Part shown: piece after piece, positions 55,691 to 63,639 of the stretch
How the letters are laid out: every line of letters begins with the position of its first letter
How positions within the stretch are numbered: position 1 is the first letter of the stretch
Position numbers and translations under genes: made by a program
Assembly (NCBI RefSeq): GCF_015482765.1
Contig: NZ_JADMLB010000059.1
Coordinates: forward strand, 1 to 64,000
Source of the DNA: Halodesulfovibrio sp.
Lineage (GTDB): Bacteria > Desulfobacterota > Desulfovibrionia > Desulfovibrionales > Desulfovibrionaceae
Direction: 5' to 3'
DNA length: 64,000 nt
The notes under the pieces: generated by a model
Told to the model about the DNA's origin: nothing
What the model saw: the letters and a program-made list of their open reading frames with translations, nothing else
The model's database searches: none

Positions 55691-57610
55691 TCAGACTGAT
55701 TCGATACGTACGCGCTGGCTGTAGTATGCAGCATTATCACCGACGTCCGTTATATGCTCTTCAATTATTGCATTAGGGCTTCGGTTATACATCATCCACC
55801 CGCCACGTCGGATAATAACTGCTTCTGGATGTACCGTAGAGTCAGCACACGCTTGTATTGGCAGTTTACCTATTGGAGATACGAGAAGCGCAGAGCTTTC
55901 AGGTTCGATACCGTTTTGTTCCAGTGTAGTAGGGTGGAGGTAAGCTTTTAGTTGTTCCTGCTGTTGTTCTTCCGGAATTTGTGAATGCTCATAATCCTTA
56001 TTAATTAATGAGAGCAGCGTTAATGGGAAGCTGGCATCGCGCTGTGGTTCTGGATGAAGATAAGGTTCAGGCAATTGGTATTTACCATCAGGATGACCAA
56101 ATATGAAATCACTGAAAGCGATTTGCTTACGATCTGTCGGTAGAAATCCCTTTTTTCTGATCATCTCTAAGGGCTTTTCTGTCAGATTCGTTATGGCCGG
56201 TGTATTCAGTGCCTGTTGTAAAATCGCATTGCGGTCAGGAAATGGTATATTCAAGCGTTCAGCAAGCTCACGAATTATGTCGTAGTCAGCTTTTGCTTCC
56301 CCTGTAGGCTCTACGACCTTTGCGCTGTGTTGAATGTAATTGTGGAAGTATGACCCTAAGATATCTTCCTTTTCATAGATAAGTGCGCAAGGAAGAATAA
56401 TGTCAGCCCGTTTGGCGGTATCGTTCATAAAAGCATCTACAACCACAACCATATCAATAGAGGTAAAAGCTTCTGCCATTTTCACAGCATTGGGTGTTTG
56501 GTTGATTGCATTTGTACCATCACACCATAAGAACTCAATATCTCCGGCTTTCAAAATTTCATCAGCAAGTTTGGGAAGTAGCAGTTTGCGAGGAGGAGTT
56601 TCTCTAGAACGCCATGTTGAATTAAAGTTTCTACCTGTGCTGAATCCTGCGTAACTACCGGCTCCTTTTTTACCTACGTTTCCAGAGAGCATGGATAACG
56701 CGTTTATGAATCGTACATTCTCTCCTCCAAAAACATAGCGTTGGAGTCCCCATCCAATAATAGTTGATACAGCTTGGCTTTCGTCGCTGTAGACGGAGAA
56801 AAGCAGTTCAAACTCTTTTAGAGAAACACCACATAGTTTCAGAAGCTCATTACACTTAAGCGTATTGAGATAGCTCAGAAATGGTGTGCTGTTTGAAATG
56901 TGACGCGTTATGGCATCAGAAAATCCCGTTTCTGAGAGGCGGGCGAGAACTGCAGCAGCAAGAAAACGGTCTGTTCCCGGGCGCAGTTGAATGTGCTTGT
57001 CACTGAGGTGGATGCGCTGTCCTTCTTCTGGAGAAGCAGGTGAGATACTGATTATTTTGCATCCTGCTGCGCGTGCTTCATTGAAAAGCTTGGCTGTGTG
57101 GACAGAAGAACGAAATACATCTCGCCCCCAGTTAACAATGTAGTCAGCATTAAGGAGTTCAGCGGGGTCGTTTTGGTCTAATTCTCCAAAATCAAGAATA
57201 CTTGCTTCAATGATAGCATTGTCGCAGAGCGCCCCACGTGTGGCAGATGCACCAAGTTTTCCGAAAAGGTAGCGGCTTGTATCAGCAATGACTCCTCGAA
57301 AGCCGTACCCTCTGATATGGAGCATGCGTTCGGGAGTATTTTGTAGCGATGAAATTTTATTGGCGATCGCATCTAAGGCTTTTTCCCACGAAACAGGGGT
57401 AAAGTTATCCCCTTTACGCATTAGGGGTGTTGTTATGCGTTTTGGGTCAGCAATACGGGTTAGAGCATGTTTTGCTTTTTTACAGGTGAATCCTTGAGTA
57501 ATGGGGTGCTCGGGATTGCCTTTGATGGACAGTGAACCATCATCATGAACTGAGACAATTGTTGAACAACAGTCAGGACAGTCCAACGTGCATGCTGAAA
57601 TGTGTTTCAC
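55691..57610 (-). CDS. Molybdopterin oxidoreductase (DMSO reductase superfamily), solitary subunit
   Basis: The 639-residue protein belongs to the bis-molybdopterin guanine dinucleotide superfamily. It opens with a [4Fe-4S] motif (CTLDCPDCC, then FTCKKAKH) and a Lys-containing electron path, followed by RGYGFRGVIADTSR, TRGALCDNAIIEA (Cys near residue 130 at or near the usual metal-ligand position), NWGRDVFRSS, a GWGLQRYVFGGE block and a C-terminal cofactor domain (FPLTLLS, HPEAVIIRRGGW). There is no Tat signal, so it should be cytoplasmic. Electron-transfer and membrane subunits are missing nearby. Substrate is unknown. Confidence 0.88.
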   Translation of the reverse strand: MKHISACTLDCPDCCSTIVSVHDDGSLSIKGNPEHPITQGFTCKKAKHALTRIADPKRITTPLMRKGDNFTPVSWEKALDAIANKISSLQNTPERMLHIRGYGFRGVIADTSRYLFGKLGASATRGALCDNAIIEASILDFGELDQNDPAELLNADYIVNWGRDVFRSSVHTAKLFNEARAAGCKIISISPASPEEGQRIHLSDKHIQLRPGTDRFLAAAVLARLSETGFSDAITRHISNSTPFLSYLNTLKCNELLKLCGVSLKEFELLFSVYSDESQAVSTIIGWGLQRYVFGGENVRFINALSMLSGNVGKKGAGSYAGFSTGRNFNSTWRSRETPPRKLLLPKLADEILKAGDIEFLWCDGTNAINQTPNAVKMAEAFTSIDMVVVVDAFMNDTAKRADIILPCALIYEKEDILGSYFHNYIQHSAKVVEPTGEAKADYDIIRELAERLNIPFPDRNAILQQALNTPAITNLTEKPLEMIRKKGFLPTDRKQIAFSDFIFGHPDGKYQLPEPYLHPEPQRDASFPLTLLSLINKDYEHSQIPEEQQQEQLKAYLHPTTLEQNGIEPESSALLVSPIGKLPIQACADSTVHPEAVIIRRGGWMMYNRSPNAIIEEHITDVGDNAAYYSQRVRIESV

Positions 57611-57776
57611 GTTTTTTCTCCTAAAACGGCATTAGCATTGATACTTGAGTTACCCTTCAGCGTGTTCGCTGTATAGCCTTATAGGTAGGGCAACAGTATA
57701 CGGTGACAGCACATGTGGCCTTGTAATGTTATCAGATAATTTTTTACATACTGTGCTGTTGTTTTTACAGCCATTA

Positions 57777-57807
57777 AAAAAGAAAAAGCCGGTTAGTCCG
57801 GCTTTTT
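57777..57807 (-). terminator. Intrinsic terminator of the double-ACT gene
   Basis: The stem AAAAAGCCGG / CCGGCTTTTT with a TTAGT loop is followed on the minus strand by Ts. Confidence 0.88.
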
Positions 57808-57818
57808 TGTTGGTAAAT

Positions 57819-58250
57819 TTATTGAGCGTGTAGTTTTGTCCCCGGAATGATGGGGATATTGTTTTCTGATAGAATTTCTACAGCCTGATCTGTTTTATCA
57901 AAGCGGAAGATCAAGGTTGCGTTTGTGCTGCCCGGCATAACAAATGCGTACATATACTCAACGTTAATGCCATTATTACCGAGAGTGTCGAGGATATGGT
58001 TTAACCCACCCGGTTTGTCTTCTACTTCAACAGCTACAACATTTGTTTTTCCAACAGTAAAGCCTTTATCTTTAAGTACGGATTTTGCGTTTTCACTATT
58101 GTCTACGATAAGGCGCAAGATTCCAAAGTCTGTTGTGTCAGCTAGCGAGAGAGCTCGAATATTAATGCCATTCGTTGCAAGAGTGTTTGTAACTTCTGCA
58201 AGGCGACCGGCCTTGTTTTCCAGAAAAACGGAAATTTGTTCTACTTTCAT
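57819..58250 (-). CDS. Double ACT-domain protein
   Basis: The 143-residue protein consists of two tandem ACT domains (about 4-68 and 70-140), each with the pattern strand-GRL-helix-strand: [24 protein letters not shown] and [27 protein letters not shown] domains bind amino acids or similar ligands. Stand-alone tandem ACT proteins are often found with CoA ligases or 2-oxoacid oxidoreductases in anaerobes, but here the nearest PaaK gene is far away. ATG 58250 follows AAGGGG; TTG 58256 is less likely. Confidence 0.9.
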   Translation of the reverse strand: MKVEQISVFLENKAGRLAEVTNTLATNGINIRALSLADTTDFGILRLIVDNSENAKSVLKDKGFTVGKTNVVAVEVEDKPGGLNHILDTLGNNGINVEYMYAFVMPGSTNATLIFRFDKTDQAVEILSENNIPIIPGTKLHAQ

Positions 58251-58340
58251 GAGCAATGCCCCTTATGGTCTTCAGATACATAGAGATAGATTTTTATTTC
58301 TACCATTTGAAATTGCGACGGGCAATATTTAATACAACAT

Positions 58341-58355
58341 TGTCAAAAATTGACA
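58341..58355. promoter_or_regulatory. Inverted repeat TGTCA-N5-TGACA upstream of the FAD oxidoreductase gene
   Basis: A 15-bp inverted repeat lies between the divergent ACT and FAD oxidoreductase genes. Its symmetry is like that of dimeric regulator sites, but no consensus is claimed. Confidence 0.4.
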
Positions 58356-58430
58356 TTGAAAATTTGTGATGTGCAGAATTCATCGATTTAAAAAAGTACG
58401 GATTGTGCCGATTTTCACACAATTTCATGC

Positions 58431-58458
58431 TTGCAAGCTGGTAGATGTGATGTATATT
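58431..58458 (+). promoter_or_regulatory. Candidate sigma-70 promoter of the FAD oxidoreductase-ferredoxin operon
   Basis: TTGCAA at 58431-58436 and TATATT at 58453-58458, with a 16-base spacer, lie some 75 bases before the start codon. A start near 58465 would put the 27-bp palindrome in the transcript leader. Confidence 0.45.
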
Positions 58459-58475
58459 ACAGATTCTGACAAATA

Positions 58476-58502
58476 GATTGATTATTCAATGAATAATCAA
58501 TC
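58476..58502. promoter_or_regulatory. 27-bp perfect palindrome before the FAD oxidoreductase gene (operator candidate)
   Basis: Arms of 12 bases (GATTGATTATTC / GAATAATCAATC) around AAT lie 30 bases before the GTG start. The palindrome is AT-rich and has no T-run, so an operator for a dimeric repressor is more likely than a terminator. Confidence 0.6.
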
Positions 58503-58531
58503 AGAGAATATATACATTTAAGAAGGGGTGT

Positions 58532-59608
58532 GTGGTGTCGTTATCTGTACATTCTGGTGTAATGAATTTTGGTTTTTTACAGACCGACAGTGCACCTGCA
58601 ATAGAAAGAAGTGTGGGAATTATTGGTGCTGGCCCATCAGGGTTGGCTGCAGCGGGGCTATTGGCAAGTCAGGGGTATGAGGTTCATGTTTACGATAAGC
58701 TTCCCAAGCCAGGGGGGCTTATGGTTTTCGGTATTCCAAGTCATCGAATTCCTGTGGACAGGATTAACAGAGGTGTTCGTGATCTGGAAAGACGCCTAGG
58801 TGTCACCTTCAGAACAAATACGAAAATATGCTGTAGTGCTCCAATGCATGAAGAAGAGGGCGATCATTTTGCGGCAGACATTCTGAGCTTGTCTGATTTA
58901 ACTGATAACCATGATGCTGTCGTTGTCTGTTCTGGTTCATGGAAATCAAGAAGATTAACTATAGAGGGGAGCTCTCTGGACGGAGTGTATTCCAGCCTTC
59001 AATTCCTTTTTCCAATCCGTGCAATAAAATATGCTCACAGTAACGTTTCTATGCCGGATGTAAGTGGGAAAAAGGTTGTGGTTATTGGAGCTGGGCACTC
59101 TGCTGTTGATGTTGTTGATTCGGCTCGAACTCTTGGAGCTGAAAGTATCAGTCTGGTGTATCGAAGAACAGCTGCAGAGGCTCCTTGCGGTAAATTTGAA
59201 ATAGATCGCATTCAGGAAATGGGTGTTTCATGGCTTGAGAAACGTTCTCCTGAAGTTATTCAGGGCGTTAACCGTGTAGAAAAGCTTATTGTCCGAAATT
59301 CTCTTACTGACGAGCTTGAAGAGATGGAGGCTGACGTCGTTGTTAGTGCCATTGGTGAAATTCCAACTCCACCTTTTCAAAAAGAACTTGGTTTAGAAAA
59401 CGTGCGCAAAGGCGATGTCCGATGGCTTAATATGACCGCAATGGACAATGTTTTTGTAGCGGGAGACGTTCTGACCGGTCCGAGCAAAATTGGTAAAGCT
59501 GTATATAGTGGGTTAAGAGCAGTACGGTCATTAACTAATTGGCTGGATTTGAAAGCTCAGTCTCGTGAAAATGAATACAATTTTGAAGCGGATAAAATTT
59601 CGCGGTAG
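58532..59608 (+). CDS. FAD-dependent NAD(P) oxidoreductase (GltD-like)
   Basis: The 358-residue flavoprotein has the FAD motif VGIIGAGPSGLAAAGLL near residue 30, the family-specific PKPGGLMVFGIPSHRIP, a second nucleotide motif VVVIGAGHSAVDVVD for NAD(P)H, and the closing DNVFVAGDVLTGPSKIGKAVYSG. It resembles the small subunit of glutamate synthase and NADH oxidoreductases that work with ferredoxin, but lacks the Cys-rich N-terminal cluster domain, which the next gene supplies separately. GTG 58532 and 58535 both follow AAGGGG; the ATG at 58562 is possible. Confidence 0.85.
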   Translation: MVSLSVHSGVMNFGFLQTDSAPAIERSVGIIGAGPSGLAAAGLLASQGYEVHVYDKLPKPGGLMVFGIPSHRIPVDRINRGVRDLERRLGVTFRTNTKICCSAPMHEEEGDHFAADILSLSDLTDNHDAVVVCSGSWKSRRLTIEGSSLDGVYSSLQFLFPIRAIKYAHSNVSMPDVSGKKVVVIGAGHSAVDVVDSARTLGAESISLVYRRTAAEAPCGKFEIDRIQEMGVSWLEKRSPEVIQGVNRVEKLIVRNSLTDELEEMEADVVVSAIGEIPTPPFQKELGLENVRKGDVRWLNMTAMDNVFVAGDVLTGPSKIGKAVYSGLRAVRSLTNWLDLKAQSRENEYNFEADKISR

Positions 59609-59621
59609 CAACAAGGAGTAA

Positions 59622-60134
59622 GTGACCAAAATGGAAGAACAGAAGACACTTTTTGTTGATTACTCTAAATGTATCGGGTGTGAGACCTGTGAGGCTGTTT
59701 GCCGATTTTTGTATGATACTCCGCGTATCGCAATGTCCCGTACTATCGATGGAGAAATTGTCCCTTTGTACTGTCAGCATTGTGAGAAGGCTGCGTGTCA
59801 AAAAGTTTGTAAACGCGGTGCAATTTCACGCGATGGAGACGGTGCAGTTTTACATAATGCTATGAAATGTCGTGGGTGTGAAACAAAAGACTGTTTGATT
59901 GCATGCCCTTACGCAGCGTTTTTTGCCACATGTAAAGGTGTAGCAGTTGCAAAGTGTGACTTATGTAAAAAACGTCGTGCTGAGGGAATGCAGCCTGCAT
60001 GTGTAGAGATGTGTCCGTGTGATGCTATTAAGTACGTCGATCGTAACAGTGTTGAAAGGCTTAAGACCGAGGCTTCGGAAGAAGCTTTTAAGCGTGTAAT
60101 GGCACACATCCGTCCTAAGAAATTTGTCGATTAG
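59622..60134 (+). CDS. Polyferredoxin-type 4Fe-4S protein (CooF/HycB-like)
   Basis: The 170-residue protein has four Cys clusters in the order of CooF, HycB and DmsB: CIGCETCEAVC, CQHCEKAACQKVC, CRGCETKDCLIACP, and CDLCKKRRAEGMQPACVEMC. It should carry four [4Fe-4S] clusters and move electrons. It lies 13 bases after the FAD oxidoreductase, so the two probably form an NAD(P)H-linked electron-transfer module. The large catalytic partner (such as CO dehydrogenase, hydrogenase or formate dehydrogenase) is not adjacent. GTG 59622 and ATG 59631 are both possible starts. Confidence 0.88.
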   Translation: MTKMEEQKTLFVDYSKCIGCETCEAVCRFLYDTPRIAMSRTIDGEIVPLYCQHCEKAACQKVCKRGAISRDGDGAVLHNAMKCRGCETKDCLIACPYAAFFATCKGVAVAKCDLCKKRRAEGMQPACVEMCPCDAIKYVDRNSVERLKTEASEEAFKRVMAHIRPKKFVD

Positions 60135-60200
60135 TTAGACGACAAGGCTAGTAGGGCGGTCTATTCTAAAAATAGAATGTTGTAAGACGGTGTGAAATGA

Positions 60201-60229
60201 AAAGGTGGAGCTTAGCTCCACCTTTTTTT
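60201..60229. terminator. Bidirectional intrinsic terminator between the ferredoxin gene and bcp
   Basis: The stem AAAGGTGGAG / CTCCACCTTT with a CTTAG loop is followed by Ts on the plus strand and overlaps the bcp stop codon. Confidence 0.85.
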
Positions 60230-60701
60230 ATGCGTTATTACGTAAGTATTCCAGAATGGTTTCGGCATGCTCAGCAGTTTTAAATTTATTGAAAACCTGC
60301 TCGATGACGCCATCTTTCCCGACAAGAAAGCTTATGCGGTGTATTCCGTCATACGTTTTTCCCATAAATTTTTTTTCTCCCCAAACTCCAAATTTTTCAG
60401 CAATTTCGTGGTTTTCGTCAGAAAGAATTGAAAATGCTAAGAGTTGTTTTTGAGAAAATTTTTCTAATTTTTTGATGGGGTCGGGGCTTATCCCTAAAAT
60501 AGCAATTCCCATAGAGTTGAAAGCGTCAAGGTTGTCACGCAACCCTACTGCTTGCTTTGTTCACCCCGGGGTAGATGCTTTAGGGTAGAAATAGACAAGA
60601 ACTTTTTCTTTATTCTTGAAGTCCGCTAAACATACTTCTTCACCTGCTTGATCCATGAGGCAGAAGTCTGGAGCGATGTCGCCTTGCTGTAAAGGATTCA
60701 T
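60228..60701 (-). CDS. bcp: Selenocysteine-containing Bcp-type peroxiredoxin (UGA read as Sec47)
   Basis: Bcp peroxiredoxins reduce hydrogen peroxide and organic peroxides through a peroxidatic thiol. The gene encodes 157 residues if the single in-frame UGA at 60561-60563 is read as selenocysteine. Before it runs MNPLQQGDIAPDFCL and KVLVYFYPKASTPG; after it come TKQAVGLRDN, GISPDPIKKLEKF, EKFGVWGEKKFMGKTYDG and IHRISFLVGKDG. These match E. coli Bcp (156 residues) end to end, and the UGA replaces exactly the catalytic Cys of PGCT. The resolving Cys, normally five residues later, is Val52. A SECIS-like hairpin follows the UGA. AAGGAGTTGCC precedes the ATG at 60701. A simple stop or error is unlikely, because both flanks are intact. 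Selenoprotein assignment is inference from sequence. Confidence 0.88.
60528..60546 (-). promoter_or_regulatory. bSECIS-like hairpin in the bcp message
   Basis: On the minus strand, arms AGGGTTG / CAACCTT form seven base pairs (one G-U) around the five-base loop CGTGA. The loop starts 21 bases after the UGA, within the 16-37 base range, and its second base is G, as required by the bacterial SECIS model. It would recruit SelB with Sec-tRNA. Confidence 0.78.
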
Positions 60702-60868
60702 GGCAACTCCTTATCAAAAAGATACATGTTTCTGGATGGTTCACTATACTAATGTCTATAGCTTATTAATCCATCGCTGTGTGGTATTATGGAATACTAA
60801 GCTATTTGCTTTTATATTTGTAAAACTTGTTTGAGTAAATTTTCATTGAGTAAAAAACAGGTGTCAGC

Positions 60869-62128
60869 ATGAGTGATTGGCAAGTGAAGAAAGTTGTAAT
60901 TTTGATGCGTCATGGAGTTCGTGCCCCTAATCAAACTATGGAACAGCTCTCTGCATGGTCAAAAAGAACATGGCCTGTCTGGTCTGTTTCTCCAGGGAAC
61001 TTAACCGAAAGAGGGCGGGAACTTTTGCTGACATTGTGGCGTAGGCTTGCTCAAGAAGAACCATACAGGAATATTCTTTTTGATGGAAAAGGGCGTGTAA
61101 AAGAAGACGATATCTATGTACATGCCGATGTTGACGAACGCACGCAGTCAAGTGCTGCTGCATTACTGGATGCGATTTCACCTCAAAAAAAACTTGGATA
61201 TTACGTCTTAGAGGGGAAAGAAAGAGATCCACTATATCACCCCATTCAGGGAGATGTGTGTCATGCTTCCCGTGAAAAGGATGAGGCCGAAATTGTAGAG
61301 CTTGTTGAAACAACGTTTTCTGTTCTTGCCGAAAAATACTCCGAACAACTTTACTTTGTAAATAATTTGCTTGGACCAATACCCGACGACACTTGTAGAA
61401 CATATGGTGTAGATTCTAGCTGCCAGTTACTAGATTTAACCCCACGGGTTAACTTCTCAAATAGTGGCAGAACCGTAAGTCTACGTGGCGCACTGGGAAT
61501 CAAGGCGACACTTATTCAAAATTGGCTTCTGGAATATGCAGAATGGCCGGATAGACTTCCCGGATGGGGGCGGATTACCCCTGAAATTCTTTCAGGATTG
61601 CTGATTGCTCGTGCAGATATTTTTAACTGTATAAATCGGGAAAACAGATACGCACGAGATAGAGGGAGTGCCATTTTATTGGAAATGATGCAGGCTCTTA
61701 TGGGTACGGGTGAAAGGGCAGGCAATTCAGCTAAATTCATTGTTTATGTTGGGCATGATACAAATATTGCACACATCAGTCAGACTCTAGGATTGAACTG
61801 GGATTTGAAAGGATTCGCCTTCAATGACATTCCTCCAGCTGGTTTGTTACAGTTTACATTATGGGAAAGAGCGTCAGGAGGGCAAAAAGTGACTGCTGAT
61901 TTCATTTCCCAACCTATGTCCGTCCTCCGAAGCAGGGAGCCAGATCGCGTCAGCCCATACGTATCCATTATTCCTTTAGAGTTTTCTACAAATCAAAACG
62001 CTCAAAGAGCTTTCGCTGTTTCGTTGGAAACATTTGAGCGGAGCGTTTTGCAATGCATTAATTCGGAATGTCTTCCTGTTCGTGATGGAGCGAGAGCCTT
62101 GGTGAAGCGTACAAGCTTTACAAGTTAA
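60869..62128 (+). CDS. Histidine acid phosphatase family protein without signal peptide
   Basis: The 419-residue protein is a branch-2 histidine phosphatase like AppA phytase and glucose-1-phosphatase of E. coli. The catalytic motif is VVILMRHGVRAPNQT (His15), and the proton-donor motif VYVGHDTNIAHISQTLGLNW appears near residue 293. VHADVDERTQSSA and GNLTERGREL also match. Most relatives are exported, but this protein begins MSDWQVKKVVILMRHG with no signal sequence, and an in-frame TAA lies just upstream, so it appears cytoplasmic. Substrate is unknown. Confidence 0.85.
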   Translation: MSDWQVKKVVILMRHGVRAPNQTMEQLSAWSKRTWPVWSVSPGNLTERGRELLLTLWRRLAQEEPYRNILFDGKGRVKEDDIYVHADVDERTQSSAAALLDAISPQKKLGYYVLEGKERDPLYHPIQGDVCHASREKDEAEIVELVETTFSVLAEKYSEQLYFVNNLLGPIPDDTCRTYGVDSSCQLLDLTPRVNFSNSGRTVSLRGALGIKATLIQNWLLEYAEWPDRLPGWGRITPEILSGLLIARADIFNCINRENRYARDRGSAILLEMMQALMGTGERAGNSAKFIVYVGHDTNIAHISQTLGLNWDLKGFAFNDIPPAGLLQFTLWERASGGQKVTADFISQPMSVLRSREPDRVSPYVSIIPLEFSTNQNAQRAFAVSLETFERSVLQCINSECLPVRDGARALVKRTSFTS

Positions 62129-62177
62129 CATAATCACAATGCGCTTTTTTTGCCCTTTTTAATTAAGTTAGTAAAAA

Positions 62178-62196
62178 AAATAACGGAACGTTATTT
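62178..62196. repeat. Inverted repeat downstream of the phosphatase gene
   Basis: Arms AAATAACG / CGTTATTT around GAA; weak terminator or binding site. No clear T-run. Confidence 0.35.
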
Positions 62197-62268
62197 CAAT
62201 AAATGGAGCAACGTAAGAAATCGTACATCATAAAGGTGGGCGTACATCAGAGGCGAGTAGAGGTAACA

Positions 62269-62303
62269 AAAAAGCCCGTATGAAACTTCATACGGGCTTT
62301 TGC
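62269..62303 (-). terminator. Intrinsic terminator of the M23 peptidase gene
   Basis: The stem AAAGCCCGTATGA / TCATACGGGCTTT with an AACT loop is followed on the minus strand by Ts. Confidence 0.9.
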
Positions 62304-62322
62304 TATATTGGATAGAGTCGGT

Positions 62323-63639
62323 TTATTTAAAATTAAGTCTATCTGTAATGTTGTATTGGATCCAGCGAGGGTCAAACCACTCTACTGGTGTTACTGGAAT
62401 GCCTGATACGATGACGCCAAAGTGCAGATGATCACCGCCGGACATGCCGGTGGAACCGGAAATGCCGATAACATCTCCTTGGTTAACGACAGAACCGACG
62501 GATGTACGTATTTCTGTCATATGTGCATACAACGTTTGTAAACCTAACCCATGATCTACAATCACAACATTTCCGTAAATACCGAGGTTACCCGTGTATA
62601 CTACAGTGCCTTTATTCGCGGCTGGAATCGGCGATTGCTTACGGGACGCGAGATCAAGTCCTAAATGTGTTTGCTGGTCAATAACTTCGCCATTATACAT
62701 GTAACTTCTTCGGTCTCCGAAGCCTGCTCGTGTAGCGGAGTTAGGGAAACGCAAAAACTTGCTTTTCCATAAGATTGACGAAGAGGTTTGACGTCCTATT
62801 TTGATAAGTGCAGCTCGGTTTTCTTTACGAATTTGCTTGTTTACAACAAGAAAACGTTCCAGATTTGTTTTTGCGTTAGGAGTGTCTTTTGCAAAAGCAG
62901 GCATCTTAGTGTTCAAAAAACGATCGCTTAGACGAATTTTGTCGTGCCTGAATTTGCGGGAAAGAGGGTTAATTGAAAAAGGCTGATTGTACACGTTGCC
63001 AGCAATATCCATTGCGTATGCAGTCGGGTTGTACTCTTTTTTATCTATGTCATGTGGGAAGGCAAACAAGCAAATGTAGGTCCCATCAGCTTGTTTGTAA
63101 CCTGGGAAGAACAAGTCATTTACCTTGACGCCGGATGTATCTACAGGCTCGGATACTGTATAAGCAATTACGCCGGTCCCGCCTTGCCATATGTTTGGAG
63201 GCAGAGACTTAATAGCAATACTTGGTGGAGTATTGTCCATCCGCATGCTTATTACTTTCCGTGTAGTGTTTCCTTTTCCGAATGCGGCAAGGGATGTGTC
63301 AGTAGCAGTCACAATCATCTCAAACGCGCCATCGGATACGTCTGCGTTTGCAAGGGGAACATTCAGAGTGATAGACTTTTTACCTAACTCAAAATCTGTT
63401 GAGTATAATGGTATGGTTTTAGAGTTTTTACGAACTGCGATGGAAAGGTTTTTTAATTCTGAAGTAACATCATGCAACGATATAGTGACCGTGCTGTTTT
63501 TATTTACTCGAGCATTTTCTTTATCAACAGCAACAATCGGACCTTGCTGGTCTTTAAACAAAAGCCAGCCAGCAATTGCACCGCCGCAGATGAGAGATAA
63601 GAATACAATGAAGAAAAAGGTTTTTTTAAGGCTCGCCAT
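62323..63639 (-). CDS. Membrane-anchored M23 family peptidase
   Basis: The 438-residue protein has one N-terminal membrane anchor or signal (residues 6-25, FFFIVFLSLICGGAIAGWLLF), a beta-rich stalk with Ig-like repeats (residues 30-240), and a C-terminal LytM/M23 domain. The zinc ligands are seen in THLGLDL and GDHLHFGV, with TLYAHMTE between. Enzymes of this kind cut peptidoglycan cross-links, or act as amidase activators when ligands are lost; here they appear complete. ATG 63639 is chosen because AAGGGA lies six to seven bases upstream; 63657 has no site. Confidence 0.9.
   Translation of the reverse strand: MASLKKTFFFIVFLSLICGGAIAGWLLFKDQQGPIVAVDKENARVNKNSTVTISLHDVTSELKNLSIAVRKNSKTIPLYSTDFELGKKSITLNVPLANADVSDGAFEMIVTATDTSLAAFGKGNTTRKVISMRMDNTPPSIAIKSLPPNIWQGGTGVIAYTVSEPVDTSGVKVNDLFFPGYKQADGTYICLFAFPHDIDKKEYNPTAYAMDIAGNVYNQPFSINPLSRKFRHDKIRLSDRFLNTKMPAFAKDTPNAKTNLERFLVVNKQIRKENRAALIKIGRQTSSSILWKSKFLRFPNSATRAGFGDRRSYMYNGEVIDQQTHLGLDLASRKQSPIPAANKGTVVYTGNLGIYGNVVIVDHGLGLQTLYAHMTEIRTSVGSVVNQGDVIGISGSTGMSGGDHLHFGVIVSGIPVTPVEWFDPRWIQYNITDRLNFK

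Noticed and set aside
60228-60542. A 104-residue truncated Bcp starting at an internal TTG
   Set aside because: The conserved N-terminal half of Bcp is present in the same frame upstream of a single UGA, with a good ribosome site at the true ATG. A fragment without the catalytic site is less likely than a selenoprotein.
60561-60563. UGA as a pseudogene mutation or sequencing error
   Set aside because: Cannot be excluded fully, but the UGA is exactly at the catalytic Cys, no other damage is seen, a SECIS-like hairpin follows, and the lineage is known for selenoproteins.
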